Below, piece by piece: positions 8,538 to 16,839 of a stretch of DNA of 64,000 nt. Within the stretch, counting starts at the first letter, position 1. Each line of letters starts with the position of its first letter. The notes under the pieces are model-generated. The model did not search any database and was not told the origin of the DNA. It saw only the letters and a list, made by a program, of their open reading frames with translations. The position numbers were made by a program, and so were the translations under genes. This DNA comes from Streptomyces sp. 135 (GTDB lineage Bacteria; Actinomycetota; Actinomycetes; Streptomycetales; Streptomycetaceae), in contig NZ_CP075691.1 in assembly GCF_020026305.1 (NCBI RefSeq), forward strand, positions 7,991,415 through 8,055,414, in the 5' to 3' direction.

Positions 8538-9308
8538 ATGCGCGGGTTGGACGGGAAGGTCGCCGTCGTCACCGGCGGCGCCCAGGGCATCGGCCGAGCC
8601 GTCGTCGACCGGCTGGTCCACGAGGGCGTCGCGGTGACCATCGCCGACGCACATCCGGAGTTCGGTCCCTCGGCCGAGGCCGAGGTGACGGCCGCGGGCG
8701 GCACCGCCTGGCACGCACTCACGGACGTGTCGGACGAGGAGCAGGTGGCCGCAGCGGTGGCAGGCACGGTCCAGCGGCACGGCCGGGTCGACTTCCTCGT
8801 GAACTGCGCCGCCGTGTTCATCATGCGCGGCGTGAACGCCACGGTCGACGAGTGGCGCCGCAGCAACGACGTGAACATCATGGGCCAGGCGCTGTGCGTC
8901 AAGCACGTGGTGCCGCACATGGCCGACCGGGGCGGCGCGATCGTGAACATCGCCTCGATCTCCGGACACATCGCGCAACCCGACTACGTGGTGTACAACG
9001 CGGCGAAAGCGGCTGTCGCCAACATGACCCGCTGCATGGCCCTGGACCTGGCGGACCGGAAGATCCGGGTCAACGCCGTCAACCCGGGAACGGTGTGGAA
9101 CGCGAACAACGAACGTTTCCACCGCGACGTACTGGGAATGACGCGGGAAAACGCCGAAAAGGACCCCGAGATCGGCGGTCGGCACATGCTGAAGCGGGTG
9201 GCGGACCCCGAGGAGATAGCGGGTCCGATCGCATTCCTTCTTTCCGATGACGCCAGTTTCATCACCGGGGAGAATCTCATGATCGATGGTGGTTACACCG
9301 CTATGTGA
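8538..9308 (+). CDS. short-chain dehydrogenase/reductase
   Basis: The ATG at 8538 follows AAGGAGA by 7 bases. The 256-residue classical SDR shows TGGAQGIG (cofactor loop), ADAHPE (an acidic residue after strand 2 suggests NAD rather than NADP), NCAA, the catalytic Ser in NIASISGH, and YNAAK as YxxxK. The C-terminus ENLMIDGGYTAM is typical of the family. It stands between the aldo-keto reductase and the inositol-phosphate synthase homologue. The context suggests an NAD-linked cyclitol dehydrogenase (inositol to inosose), the step that would feed the DegT-type aminotransferase. That is an inference, since SDR substrates cannot be read from motifs. Confidence 0.88.
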   Translation: MRGLDGKVAVVTGGAQGIGRAVVDRLVHEGVAVTIADAHPEFGPSAEAEVTAAGGTAWHALTDVSDEEQVAAAVAGTVQRHGRVDFLVNCAAVFIMRGVNATVDEWRRSNDVNIMGQALCVKHVVPHMADRGGAIVNIASISGHIAQPDYVVYNAAKAAVANMTRCMALDLADRKIRVNAVNPGTVWNANNERFHRDVLGMTRENAEKDPEIGGRHMLKRVADPEEIAGPIAFLLSDDASFITGENLMIDGGYTAM

Positions 9309-9370
9309 TCCGGCGAGGCCTTTGAGCGGCCGGCCAGGCGTTCACCCTACTTATGCGGACGGAAGGACCC

Positions 9371-10447
9371 ATGGGCGAAATCAGAGTTGCTCTCGCGGGA
9401 ATAGGATCGTGCGCTTCGAGTCTCGTGCAGACGGCCGGTCTCACCCCGGCGGGCACCGGACCGATGAACGGCATCATGTACGCGCGCATCGGCGGGTACC
9501 GGGTGAACGACATACGTTTCGTCGCGGCGTTCGACGTCGATCGCCGCAAGGTCGGCCTGGACGTGGTGAAGGCGATCACCAGCCCGCCGGTGGCCGCGGT
9601 GCTCCACGTCGACGTCGAGCCGACCGGTGTCATCGTGGAGCCGGGCCCGCTGTTCGACGGCGTCGGCGGCAACCTGGAAGGCGTCATCGAGCCGCACCCG
9701 ACGAGCCGTGAGGTGACGGTCGACGACGTGGCCGACCGGCTGACCGAGGTCGCGGCGGACGTACTCGTGTGCCTCCTGCCGACCGGTTCCACCCGCGCCG
9801 TACAGGCGTACGCCCGCGCGGCGGTGAAGGCGGGCGTCGCCTTCGTCAACGCGACGCCCGAGCCGGTGGCCCACGAGCCCGAGCTCGCCGCGGCGTTCGT
9901 CGCGGGCGGCGTACCGCTCCTCGGCGACGACCTGCGCAGCCACCTGGGCGCCACCACGTTGCACACCGCGCTGATCGAACTGCTCCAGTCGCGCGGGCTC
10001 TCCGTCGTCAACACCTATCAGCTGAACGTCGGCGGCAACACCGACTTCCTCAACCTCTCCGACCCGGGGCGCGCGGCCGGCAAGGTGCGGACGAAGCGCA
10101 GCGCCCTGAGCGCGGCGGGCATCGACGCCAGCACCGTCTCGGCGGGCCCCAACGGCTTCGTGGAGTTCCTGGGCGACGAGAAGACCTGCTTCATCTCCAT
10201 CGAAGCGGCTTCGGTACTGGACTCGAACCTCGTGCTCGACGTACGCATGCGGGTCGAGGACAGCCCGAACGCGGCCGGGGTCCTGGTGAACGCGGTCCGC
10301 ATCGCGAAGGCCGCCGCCGAACGCGGACACGCCGGTTGTGTCGACGAGGTGTGCGCCTTCCTGTTCAAGAACCCGCCGCAGGGCGCACCGGAGTCGGTGG
10401 GCATCCGCAGGTTCCGTGAGTACGTCGACAGCGTCGCCCGGGACTGA
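9371..10447 (+). CDS. myo-inositol-1-phosphate synthase homologue
   Basis: The start is ATG 9371, behind GGAAGG; upstream in-frame starts lack a site. The 358-residue protein has the N-terminal NAD fold ALAGIGSCASSLVQ, the FDVDRRKVG strand, and the GDDLRSHLGATTLH and YQLNVGGNTDFLNL blocks that mark the actinobacterial inositol-phosphate synthase family, at the usual length. It would convert glucose-6-phosphate to inositol phosphate. The stretch after NFL (SDPGRAAGKVRTKRSAL) differs from house-keeping Ino1, which usually has LERxRLESKKxSKT, so this is a diverged paralogue. Six bases separate it from the PHP phosphatase gene. It is the strongest evidence that the cluster makes a cyclitol. Confidence 0.85.
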   Translation: MGEIRVALAGIGSCASSLVQTAGLTPAGTGPMNGIMYARIGGYRVNDIRFVAAFDVDRRKVGLDVVKAITSPPVAAVLHVDVEPTGVIVEPGPLFDGVGGNLEGVIEPHPTSREVTVDDVADRLTEVAADVLVCLLPTGSTRAVQAYARAAVKAGVAFVNATPEPVAHEPELAAAFVAGGVPLLGDDLRSHLGATTLHTALIELLQSRGLSVVNTYQLNVGGNTDFLNLSDPGRAAGKVRTKRSALSAAGIDASTVSAGPNGFVEFLGDEKTCFISIEAASVLDSNLVLDVRMRVEDSPNAAGVLVNAVRIAKAAAERGHAGCVDEVCAFLFKNPPQGAPESVGIRRFREYVDSVARD

Positions 10448-10453
10448 TCGCGG

Positions 10454-11257
10454 ATGTTCGACCTCCACACGCACCACGAACGGTGCGGCCACGCGCGGGG
10501 AACCATGCGCGACTACGTGCACGCCGCGATCGACGCCGGACTCCACACACTGGGCTTCTCCGACCACACCCCCTTCTTCGCCGAGCCCGAGGACCACCAC
10601 CGCCCCTGGGTGGCCATGGCGAAGAGCGAATTCCCCCGGTACGTCACCGAGGCCGAGGAACTGCGCAAGGAGTACGCGGACCGGATCCGCATCCTGGTGG
10701 GCGTCGAGTCGGACTTCTTCCCCGAGCACGCGGGCCTCTACGGCGACACGCTGCGCCGCTACGACTTCGACTACGTCATCGGGTCGGTGCACGTCATGGA
10801 CGGTGTCGACCTCTTCCGGCCGGAACGCTGGCAGGGCGCCACCGACGACGACCTGAAGCGGGCGAAGGAGAAGTACTGCGACCTGGTCGCCCAGTCGGCC
10901 CGCAGCGGGCTGTTCGACGTACTCGGCCACGTCGACGCCGTGAAGGCGGCGTGCCCCGCCATGTCGTCCATCGCGACCCCGGCGACGGAACGGATGGTGC
11001 GCGCCTTCGCCGAGACCGACGTGGTGGTCGAGGTGAACACGTCGGGCAGCACCAAGGAGTGCGGCGGCTGGTACCCGGACCCGGACATCCTCGAGATGGC
11101 CGCCCACTACGGCGTCAGGATGACGTTCGGGTCCGACGCGCACGACCCCGAACGCGTCGGCGAGGAGCACGAGGAAGTACGCCGCACGCTCCGGGAACTC
11201 GGCCACCGCCACTGGTACGTCTTCGAGCGGCACCGCCGGATCGAACTCCCCCTGTAG
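10454..11257 (+). CDS. PHP-family phosphatase (histidinol-phosphatase type)
   Basis: The 267-residue protein carries the four PHP metal-ligand motifs: DLHTHHERCGH at the N-terminus, GFSDHTP, GVESDFFPE, GSVHVMDG and the late TFGSDAHD. These make the trinuclear site used by HisK-type histidinol phosphatases and related phosphoesterases. Nothing nearby is for histidine biosynthesis. The gene begins 6 bases after the inositol-phosphate synthase stop, so it is likely to dephosphorylate the inositol phosphate, a task usually done by IMPase-fold proteins, of which none is seen here. The family assignment is firm; the substrate is inferred. Confidence 0.82.
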   Translation: MFDLHTHHERCGHARGTMRDYVHAAIDAGLHTLGFSDHTPFFAEPEDHHRPWVAMAKSEFPRYVTEAEELRKEYADRIRILVGVESDFFPEHAGLYGDTLRRYDFDYVIGSVHVMDGVDLFRPERWQGATDDDLKRAKEKYCDLVAQSARSGLFDVLGHVDAVKAACPAMSSIATPATERMVRAFAETDVVVEVNTSGSTKECGGWYPDPDILEMAAHYGVRMTFGSDAHDPERVGEEHEEVRRTLRELGHRHWYVFERHRRIELPL

Positions 11258-11298
11258 CAACCACTCGTTCCCGTCGGACCTACTCACGGAGGAACCCG

Positions 11299-12516
11299 GT
11301 GACCGGGACCTTTGTCTCCATCGTTTCCGCCTCCCACGGCAGTGCGGCGACACCCGCCTACGAACTCGTCGAACGGAAAGGGGTCGGCCATCCGGACACG
11401 ATGTGCGACGCGATCGCCGAACGCGCTTCGCGCTACTACGCGCAGTACTGCGTCGAGCACTTCGGCCGGGTCGCACACCACTGGTTCGACAAGGTCGTGC
11501 TCTTCGGCGGCGAGGCCACCATCGACTTCGGTGAGGGCGAACTGACCAAGCCCTACACCGTGCTGTACGCGGGCAAGGGCGCGTACCGCTACGCCGACCA
11601 GCCGATCCCGCTCGAGGAGATCCTGTTCCGGGCGGCGGCCGACACACTCTCCGAGGTGACCACCGGGTTCGACCCGAAGCGCCACCTCACCGTCCAGTGC
11701 GAGGTGGTGGACCACCAGGGATCGGGGCGCGGGCACTCCCGCTACCGCCCGCAGGTCATCGACGACCTGATCGAGATCGGCGACACCGACCTGGTGTCGA
11801 ACGACTGCAACCTGCTGCACGGCTACTACCCGCTGAGCACGCTCGAATCGATGGTGCACGGCACGGAACAGCTGATCAACGGGGCCGGGTTCAAGGAGAA
11901 GCACCCGGACACCGGGTGGGACGTGAAGGTCTTCGGCAGCCGCCGCGAGGACGAGTACCGGCTGATCGTCAACATGCCCTTCCTCGCGCGCCACATCGAT
12001 TCGATGGAGACCTACCTGCGGCGCAAGGCCGAATGCCGGCAGCACGTGGCGGAGTACCTGCGCGAGACCTTCGGCCTGGAGCCCGACCTCCTGTTCAACC
12101 CCACCGACCGGAACAAGCGGCCCTACCTGACCGCGCTCGGCTCGGTCGCGGACACCGGGGACGTCGGTGTCGTCGGCCGCGGCAACCGGCTGAACGGCCT
12201 CATCACACCGATGCGTTCGATGAGCATCGAGGCCCCGGCGGGCAAGAACCCGCTCGACCACACGGGCAAGTTGTACGGCGTGCTCGCACACCAACTGGCC
12301 AGGGAGGTGAGCGAGGCCATCGGCCTGCCGGTGGACACGCACATCTTCACCTCGAAGGAAGCCCGCCTGGACCAACCGGACGAGGTGGTGGTGGAGGCGC
12401 ACGGCGAGCTGAGCGAGGATCAGCGCTCGGTCGCGGACGCCATCATCGCGAAGCGGCTGGCGAACATGGGCGACGTGACCAGGGAGCTCGTCTTCGACGG
12501 GATCACGATGTGGTGA
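11299..12516 (+). CDS. S-adenosylmethionine synthetase, archaeal type
   Basis: The start is GTG 11299, behind ACGGAGGAA. The 405-residue protein is of the archaeal MAT family, not the bacterial MetK family. It begins with the ERKGVGHPDTMCDAIAE block, and has FDKVVLFGGEATIDFG, DHQGSGRGHSRY, LFNPTDRNKRPYLTALGSVADTGDVGVVGRGNRLNGLI and PAGKNPLDHTGKLYG, with the glycine- and aspartate-rich ATP and metal sites of that family. It makes S-adenosylmethionine from ATP and methionine. A dedicated copy in a cluster with two methyltransferases would raise the methyl-donor supply. Its stop overlaps the NDK-like gene in GTGA. The archaeal type inside a bacterial cluster suggests horizontal acquisition. Confidence 0.9.
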   Translation: MTGTFVSIVSASHGSAATPAYELVERKGVGHPDTMCDAIAERASRYYAQYCVEHFGRVAHHWFDKVVLFGGEATIDFGEGELTKPYTVLYAGKGAYRYADQPIPLEEILFRAAADTLSEVTTGFDPKRHLTVQCEVVDHQGSGRGHSRYRPQVIDDLIEIGDTDLVSNDCNLLHGYYPLSTLESMVHGTEQLINGAGFKEKHPDTGWDVKVFGSRREDEYRLIVNMPFLARHIDSMETYLRRKAECRQHVAEYLRETFGLEPDLLFNPTDRNKRPYLTALGSVADTGDVGVVGRGNRLNGLITPMRSMSIEAPAGKNPLDHTGKLYGVLAHQLAREVSEAIGLPVDTHIFTSKEARLDQPDEVVVEAHGELSEDQRSVADAIIAKRLANMGDVTRELVFDGITMW

Positions 12517-13532
12517 ACGAACTCGCCGCCACGATCGCCGCCGCCGTCCGGCGGTGCGCCGCACAGCCGTTGGCGGAGACCGAGGCATGGGTCCGGCCGT
12601 ACGCACCGGCCGGCCATGCCGACCGGCACCAGTTCCTGGTGATGCTCAAACCCGAGCTGGTGCTCCCCCGGGGCGGTGACGGCTCCAGGCCGCTCGCCCG
12701 GGTGTTGGACGTCCTGACGGAGCGCGGCGTCGAGATCGGCGCGGTCCGTGTCCTGTCGAGCGGGTTCGTCGCCCGGCACGCCGTCGTCGAGTCGCACTAC
12801 CCGGCGCTCAACCGCATCGCCCGCACGGGCGAGGCCGGCATGTCGCCCGCCGCCGTCGAGCGTCTGGACGAGACCTACCCCGGGTTCCGAGCCGCGGGCG
12901 GCCGCGTCGTGGGGGGATTCCAGCTGCTCGGCGAGGTCCCGGAACTGACGCCCTTCGCACTGGAGTTGCTGACCCGCAACACCGAGGTCGCGAAGCTGGG
13001 CACCGGCACCTACGCGATCCGGGCGTCCGTCGACGGCGAAGACCTGGTCGTGCTGAATCCGTTCCACCCCCAGCAGGTCGCCCACTTCACGGCGCCGGGC
13101 GGGGCGATCGCGCTGCTCGAATGCTGGTCCGAGCTGGCGCTGCCGGTGATCCGGCGCGACCTCATCGGTGCGACCGACCCGAGGGACGCGGAGCCGCACT
13201 CGATCAAGGGCATCCTGCTCAGGGAGCGCGGGTCGCTCGGGCTGGACCGGGTGTCGACCCGCTGCAACGGCGTCCACGTCTCCCCGGGCGCGCCCGAGGG
13301 GATGGCCACGATCGTCCGCTACTTCTCGGTCGGCGGTTCCGCGATCCGTCCGCAGGACACCGCATTCGGGCGGCGGCTGACGGAGGCGGGCCTGTCCGCC
13401 GAGGCGGTCGCGTGGGTGGCGGGCGACCCCGATGTCGAGAGCGGGGAGCACACGGGTCCGCTGTTCGAACTGACCGAGGACATGGACTGGACGGACGCCG
13501 TGAAGTTCGTAGCCGCCCTGGACCGGACGTGA
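12513..13532 (+). CDS. nucleoside-diphosphate-kinase-like protein
   Basis: The gene starts at GTG 12513 inside the MAT stop (GTGA). The 339-residue protein is much longer than NDK (about 140). NDK-like elements appear in order: FLVMLKPELV (NDK MVKPDxV), ARHAVVESHY, VIRRDLIGATDPRDAEPHSIKGIL (NDK IRxxxGxTxPxxAxPGTIRG) and NGVHVSPGAPEGMATIVRYFS (NDK NxxHGSDS). His255 would be the phosphate-accepting histidine. Roughly 60 N-terminal residues and an internal stretch have no NDK counterpart. The family call is by pattern and is less firm than for the neighbours. It overlaps both neighbours by 4 bases, so it is probably made in step with the SAM synthetase and the P-loop kinase. Confidence 0.55.
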   Translation: MNELAATIAAAVRRCAAQPLAETEAWVRPYAPAGHADRHQFLVMLKPELVLPRGGDGSRPLARVLDVLTERGVEIGAVRVLSSGFVARHAVVESHYPALNRIARTGEAGMSPAAVERLDETYPGFRAAGGRVVGGFQLLGEVPELTPFALELLTRNTEVAKLGTGTYAIRASVDGEDLVVLNPFHPQQVAHFTAPGGAIALLECWSELALPVIRRDLIGATDPRDAEPHSIKGILLRERGSLGLDRVSTRCNGVHVSPGAPEGMATIVRYFSVGGSAIRPQDTAFGRRLTEAGLSAEAVAWVAGDPDVESGEHTGPLFELTEDMDWTDAVKFVAALDRT

Positions 13533-14095
13533 GCGCTGGAGTGAACGTCTGGGTGGTCGGTACGCCGGCCGCGGGCAAGTCGACCCTCGCGCGACGGCTG
13601 GCGTCCGCGCTCGAACTGCGGCACGTCGAATTGGACGACGCGTTCTGGGCCGCGGGATGGGTGCCGACCGACACCGCCGAGTTCCTGGACGCGGTGGCCG
13701 CGCGGACCGACGAGCCGGGATGGGTGGTCGACGGCCAGTACGGCGCCGCGGTCCAGGCGTACGCCGCCCGGGCGCACGTGGTCGTCTGGGTCGACACCCC
13801 GCTGCGGGTCGGCCTGCCGCGCCTGGTCCGGCGGACGGTGGGGCGCGCCCGGCGCCGCCAGCCGCTGTGGTCGGCCGGCAACGTCGAGACGTGGTGGCAC
13901 GCGATCGGCCCCGATTCGATCATCTGGTACGCGATCTGCGTCCACCGCGAACAACGCCGGGCGAACAAGGAGTTGTTCCGGCGCCTGGCACCTCTCGGTG
14001 TCCGGCTGATCCGCGTCCGACACCCGGACGCGGACGCCCTGGTCCGTGCGCTGCGCACGGCGGACGCCCTGGAAAAGGAGCCCACGCATGAGTGA
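13529..14095 (+). CDS. P-loop kinase (adenylate-kinase-like / topology-modulation-like)
   Basis: The 188-residue protein starts at GTG 13529, overlapping the NDK-like stop. It opens VNVWVVGTPAAGKSTLARRLA, a Walker A at about 11-19, followed by HVELDDAFW. That Asp pair after strand 2 and the WVVDGQYG and VVWVDTPLRVGLPRLVRR blocks match the small P-loop kinases annotated as topology-modulation protein (FlaR) or adenylate-kinase-like. A C-terminal WWHAIGPDSIIWYAI lid-like region follows. The substrate is likely a small molecule or nucleotide, not known. The aminotransferase start lies 8 bases inside its end, so translation is tightly coupled. Confidence 0.75.
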   Translation: MSAGVNVWVVGTPAAGKSTLARRLASALELRHVELDDAFWAAGWVPTDTAEFLDAVAARTDEPGWVVDGQYGAAVQAYAARAHVVVWVDTPLRVGLPRLVRRTVGRARRRQPLWSAGNVETWWHAIGPDSIIWYAICVHREQRRANKELFRRLAPLGVRLIRVRHPDADALVRALRTADALEKEPTHE

Positions 14096-15365
14096 ACTGG
14101 CCATCTTCGGCGGCGAGCCGACGGTGCGCGAACCGGCCCGGACGGTGTGGCCCGTCGTCAGCGAGGCCGACGTGGCCCGCGTCGCCGACGCCGCCCGGCG
14201 GGGCGAGATCTCGTACGACGCCAGCGAGGGCATGGTCGCCGAATTGGAAGGCCTGTTCGAGACGAGGCTCGACCGCCCCTACGCGCTGGCCACCAGCTCG
14301 GGCACGGCGGCCCTGCACTCGGCCTTCTTCGGGATCGGGCTGGCCCCGGGCGACGAGGTGCTCGCCCCGACGTACACCTATCTGGCCACCGTCATGCCGA
14401 TCGTCGCGTGCAACGCGACACCGGTCCTCGTCGACGCCGAACCCGACACCGGCAACATCGACATCGACGACGCGGAACGGCACGTCACTTCGCGTACGCG
14501 CGCGATGGTGGTGACCCATCTCTCCGGACACCCGGTCGACATGGAGCGCGCCCTGAGATTCGCGCGCCGCCACGGCCTCAAGGTGGTGGAGGACTGCTCC
14601 CAGGCGCACGGCGCCGCGACGTCCGGGGCGGAGGTCGGCACCAGGGGCGACGTCGCGGCGTTCAGCCTCCAGGGGCGCAAGCTCGTCGCCGCCGGCGAAG
14701 GGGGGATGCTCGTCACATCGGACACCACCGTCTACGAGCGTGCGGTCATGCTCGGCCACTTCGCGGCGCGGTCCGAAACGGAGGTGAGCACACCGGACCT
14801 GGTGCCCTTCGCGAAACTCGGCTACGGCCTCAACTACCGCATGCATCCGCTCGGCGCGGCGCTGGCCATCGGGCAGATGGAACGGCTGGACCAGCACCTC
14901 GAATGGCGTGCGGGCAACTTCCGCGCGTACGACGAGATCCTCCGCGACACACCGGGACTCGCCCCGGCGCCCCGGCAGGACCACGTCTCCCGGCACGGCG
15001 GCTACAGCTATCAGCCGCTGTACGACCCGGCGGAGTGGGGCGGGCTGCCCCGCTCGGTGTTCATCGACGCCCTGCGGGCCGAGGGCGTCCCGGCCACCGT
15101 GCCGACGTCGCTGCCCCTGCACAGGGAACCGTTCTTCTCCCGCGCCGAGACCGGCATCACCACGTACCCCGTCGACCCGGACCGGCGGTTGTACCGGGCC
15201 GGTGACCTGCCGCGGAGCGAGGAGTACGTGAGATCGGCCTGGCGGCTGCCCGCCTATCCGCAGCCGTTGTCGACACGGATGCTGACGGGCATGGCAGAGG
15301 CGTTCCGTAAGATTGCGGCCGGTGCGGAGCGACTGCGCCGGCACACGCGTGCCGCGGCGGCATGA
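14088..15365 (+). CDS. DegT/DnrJ/EryC1/StrS-family aminotransferase (inosose-aminotransferase-like)
   Basis: ATG 14088 follows AAAAGGAG. The 425-residue protein has the fold-I PLP features of the StrS family: ATSSGTAALHSAF (phosphate cup), VVEDCSQAHGA with cofactor-ring Asp169, and FSLQGRKLVAAGEGGM with Lys198 for the Schiff base. Family members transaminate keto-sugars or ketocyclitols, and L-glutamine:scyllo-inosose aminotransferases (StsC, BtrS type) are of the same length. With an inositol-phosphate synthase, a phosphatase and two oxidoreductases in the same operon, an inosose is the most sensible substrate, giving an inosamine. A keto-sugar nucleotide is the alternative, but no dTDP-sugar genes are present. 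Confidence 0.87.
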   Translation: MSELAIFGGEPTVREPARTVWPVVSEADVARVADAARRGEISYDASEGMVAELEGLFETRLDRPYALATSSGTAALHSAFFGIGLAPGDEVLAPTYTYLATVMPIVACNATPVLVDAEPDTGNIDIDDAERHVTSRTRAMVVTHLSGHPVDMERALRFARRHGLKVVEDCSQAHGAATSGAEVGTRGDVAAFSLQGRKLVAAGEGGMLVTSDTTVYERAVMLGHFAARSETEVSTPDLVPFAKLGYGLNYRMHPLGAALAIGQMERLDQHLEWRAGNFRAYDEILRDTPGLAPAPRQDHVSRHGGYSYQPLYDPAEWGGLPRSVFIDALRAEGVPATVPTSLPLHREPFFSRAETGITTYPVDPDRRLYRAGDLPRSEEYVRSAWRLPAYPQPLSTRMLTGMAEAFRKIAAGAERLRRHTRAAAA

Positions 15366-15379
15366 GGAGGGACGGACAC

Positions 15380-15871
15380 ATGCGCGTACGGCCCTCGGCG
15401 CGGGGTCTGGTGCTCAACGAATCCGCTGAGGTCCTGCTCCTGCGGGCCGAGGACTCGACGCCGGTGGACCCGGCCAATCCGCACCTGCTCCACTACTGGG
15501 TGACGCCCGGGGGAGGAGTGAAGGAGGGGGAGACGGCCGAGCAGGCGCTCACCCGCGAGCTGTACGAGGAGACCGGTCTGGTCGGCGTCGAGATCGGCAG
15601 GGAAGTGTGGCTCCGCGAGCTCGAACTGGACCTGCCGAAGCACGGACGGGTGCGCAGCCACGAGCGCTACTTCCTCTGCCTCAGCCGCGAGACCCGCACC
15701 ACCGGCGAGTTCATGACCGACAGCGAGCGCGAGGTCATCAAGGAGACCCGGTGGTGGCCACTGGACGAACTGGCGGCTTCGTCGGAAGTGGTGCGCCCGC
15801 CCGGATTCGTGGCCCTCGTGCGCGCGGTGCTGGCCGACGGCCCGCCCGCGGTTCCCCTCCGCATCACCTGA
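15380..15871 (+). CDS. NUDIX hydrolase (second copy in the cluster)
   Basis: I start it at ATG 15380, which has AGGAGGG 7 bases upstream, rather than at ATG 15362, which overlaps the aminotransferase stop. The 163-residue protein has the full NUDIX box GGGVKEGETAEQALTRELYEETGL and a preceding substrate strand YWVTPGGG. A WWPLDEL motif near the end is common in ADP-ribose-type and general NUDIX proteins. It closes the rightward operon 14 bases after the aminotransferase gene and converges on the methyltransferase at 15901. It is not close in sequence to the NUDIX protein at 318-779, so the two probably have different substrates. Confidence 0.85.
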   Translation: MRVRPSARGLVLNESAEVLLLRAEDSTPVDPANPHLLHYWVTPGGGVKEGETAEQALTRELYEETGLVGVEIGREVWLRELELDLPKHGRVRSHERYFLCLSRETRTTGEFMTDSEREVIKETRWWPLDELAASSEVVRPPGFVALVRAVLADGPPAVPLRIT

Positions 15872-15900
15872 GCGGCCGGGTCGCCGGGGCCGTGCGGAGC

Positions 15901-16635
15901 TCATCGAGCGGTGAACACGAACTCGAACATGTCGTTCATGCCGCGCCGGAGGAACTCCGCGCACTGCGCGTAGTGCGCCACCTGCTTGTCCACTTCGACC
16001 TCACCCGCGAGCGCGACCGCCTCCGCCCTGTTCCGCCGGAGGTTCTCGACGAAGAGCTCAAGGGTCCTCGCGTAGTGCGCGCTCAGGGAATCGGAGACGG
16101 CGACATCGAACCCGGCGCTCTCGCCGAGCGTGACGACCCGGCCCTTGGGGGTGACCCGGAAGATCGGCCGTTCCGCCGTCACCGCGAGCATGACCATGAC
16201 CCCGCCGGGCGGCAGCAGGGCACGGCAGTGCGGCAGGAACGAGTCCTTGTTCTCGAAGGTCTCGAATGCGTTGACGCAGATGATGCGGTCCACCGGCTCG
16301 TCGAATTCCTCCCACCGCTGCAGGCGGAAATCGACGCGCCGGCCGGCCGGTCGGTCCGTCTCCCGCGCGACGGCGTACGCGTGCTGCTCACTGCTCAGCG
16401 TTATGCCGGTCACCTCGGCCCGGTACGCGTCGGCCGCGGCGCGCGCGGTCGAGCCCCAGCCGCAGCCGATGTCCAGGAGGCGCATCGACGGCCGGATCCG
16501 ACAACTGCGCAACACCGCGTCGGTCTTGGCCCGCTGAGCGCTGTCCAACGACATGTCGGCGTCGGTGAAATACCCCGAGCTGTGGTTCAACTGCGTATCC
16601 ATGTACAGCTTGGCGTATTCGGTTCGGATGATCAC
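15901..16635 (-). CDS. SAM-dependent methyltransferase, cyclopropane-synthase-like
   Basis: The start is GTG 16635 with AGAGGT 9 bases upstream; the longer frame to 16731 has no site. The 244-residue protein resembles the CFA-synthase/mycolate-methyltransferase branch: YMDTQLNHSSGYF at the N-terminus, motif I LLDIGCGWGSTARAAA, GITLSSEQHAYA, and RIICVNAFETFENKD. It is shorter than true cyclopropane synthases (about 290 or more) and lacks their C-terminal part, so a small-molecule methylation is more likely than lipid modification. It is monocistronic, facing away from the ACP gene and converging with the NUDIX gene. Confidence 0.82.
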   Translation of the reverse strand: MIIRTEYAKLYMDTQLNHSSGYFTDADMSLDSAQRAKTDAVLRSCRIRPSMRLLDIGCGWGSTARAAADAYRAEVTGITLSSEQHAYAVARETDRPAGRRVDFRLQRWEEFDEPVDRIICVNAFETFENKDSFLPHCRALLPPGGVMVMLAVTAERPIFRVTPKGRVVTLGESAGFDVAVSDSLSAHYARTLELFVENLRRNRAEAVALAGEVEVDKQVAHYAQCAEFLRRGMNDMFEFVFTAR

Positions 16636-16767
16636 GGAGTGCTTACCTCTTTCTCGCCCGAAAAGGTCCGGTTGCGCCGATGGCACGCGAGCCGGTCGTG
16701 GATCGTAGCAGCGGACACAAACCCGCGCCAACGAAATCTGGGGTCATCCAGCGGAGACTGAATGTCG

Positions 16768-16796
16768 TTGACGGTAACCGAGGCCGATCCTAGGCT
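16768..16796 (+). promoter_or_regulatory. candidate promoter for the ACP operon
   Basis: TTGACG at 16768-16773 and TAGGCT at 16791-16796 lie 17 bases apart. GGCCGATCCTAGGCTG is shared with the leftward-operon promoter at 7251-7279. It would start transcription about 37 bases before TTG 16840. Confidence 0.6.
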
Positions 16797-16839
16797 GATC
16801 CGAAATGGCTGCCCATTTCGCGAGGCTGTGAGGACTCCA

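Noticed and set aside
16762..16839. Longer acyl carrier protein starting at ATG 16762
   Set aside because: That ATG lies upstream of the promoter -10 and -35 elements, has no ribosome site, and would add 26 residues that ACPs lack.
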